From Pelotalea chapellei (GTDB lineage: Bacteria; Desulfobacterota; Desulfuromonadia; Geobacterales; Pseudopelobacteraceae), in NCBI RefSeq assembly GCF_018531195.1, contig NZ_JAHDYS010000003.1, positions 274,113 through 338,112 on the forward strand: a DNA stretch of 64,000 nucleotides, in the 5' to 3' direction. The notes below the pieces were generated by a model, which was given only the letters and a program-made list of their open reading frames with translations, was not told the DNA's origin and did no database searches. A program made the translations under genes and the position numbers. Below, one piece after another: positions 63,863 through 64,000 of the stretch. How positions within the stretch are numbered: position 1 is the stretch's first letter; each line of letters opens with the position of its first letter.

Positions 63863-64000
63863 TTGCACGCATCATAGCCGCTGGCTATCCGCATCATATA
63901 ACGCAGCGCGGCAACAATCGCATCACCGTCTTTTTCGATGACGAAGATCGGCAGATGTATTTAAAATTGCTGTCAGGATACGCACAAAGATATCACCTAT
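63853..64000 (+). CDS. REP-associated tyrosine transposase, cut by window end
   Basis: The ATG at 63853 opens a typical RAYT/IS200-like N-terminus: MPRIARIIAAGYPHHITQRG, then NNRITVFFDDEDRQMYLKLL. The HUH motif would lie beyond the window. It differs from the RAYT at 59.7-60.7 kb, which is another subgroup. It is inserted next to the tssF fragment. Confidence 0.85.
   Translation, partial: MPRIARIIAAGYPHHITQRGNNRITVFFDDEDRQMYLKLLSGYAQRYHL

Noticed and set aside
44189..64000. Many long plus-strand ORFs opposite the minus-strand genes (for example within the macroglobulin and tssH genes)
   Set aside because: They are antisense shadows of GC-rich coding sequence, with basic, low-complexity translations and no domains.

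Overview
The window looks like a chromosomal segment of a Geobacter/Pelobacter-type bacterium (Desulfuromonadota). I infer this from an octaheme hydroxylamine-oxidoreductase-like cytochrome, the PilZ, DUF1858 and CHAD genes, the compact GC-rich housekeeping operons, and many REP-like repeats with REP-associated (RAYT) transposases. The assignment rests on gene content, not on a search.

Layout. (1) 0-9.5 kb: pcnB, a CHAD protein, the octaheme cytochrome and a 1,656-residue secreted M6-type metalloprotease with a recent 0.9-kb internal duplication. (2) 9.6-13.7 kb: a decayed, AT-rich accessory stretch holding RTX remnants, two unknown membrane proteins, IS21- and ISL3-type scraps, direct repeats and a broken CoA-ligase gene. 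(3) 13.70-20.29 kb: a 6.6-kb integrative element bounded by a 26-bp direct repeat that contains the 3' end of tRNA-Gly(CCC). It carries integrase, excisionase-like HTH, a replication-initiator-like gene, a hypothetical gene and an AT-rich two-gene cargo: an OLD/ABC-type ATPase coupled to a TOPRIM/DUF4276-like protein. This is the best candidate for an anti-phage system here. (4) 20.4-43.5 kb: core genome. It contains thrC, a DUF218 protein, rpmB, the yicC-gmk-rpoZ-spoT-ridA series, a PilZ protein, an aminotransferase, rsmD-coaD, a TPR protein, tRNA-Arg, and a tight chain from a CvfB-like gene through a pseudouridine synthase, DTW, VF530 and ppc to an M48-like peptidase, a second pseudouridine synthase, a glycosyltransferase and lon. 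(5) 43.6-48.8 kb: a small exported protein behind a Fur-like box, DUF5996, UBP zinc finger, pyrophosphatase, a MORN-repeat protein and a broken exported gene. (6) 48.8-55.4 kb: a VanW / AMMECR1-like / alpha-2-macroglobulin operon. (7) 55.5-64 kb: type VI secretion relics (intact tssH, a tssF 3' fragment) separated by a lysozyme-like fragment, two LprI-domain exported proteins, a truncated dockerin-like gene and nested RAYT/REP elements.

Working together: most GC-rich genes are routine housekeeping. The interesting parts are the tRNA-Gly element with its ATPase-TOPRIM pair and the sequestered Shine-Dalgarno of its rep gene, and the T6SS relic in which a lysozyme-like fragment sits beside two putative lysozyme-inhibitor-domain proteins. 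All function calls come from reading motifs and families by eye.
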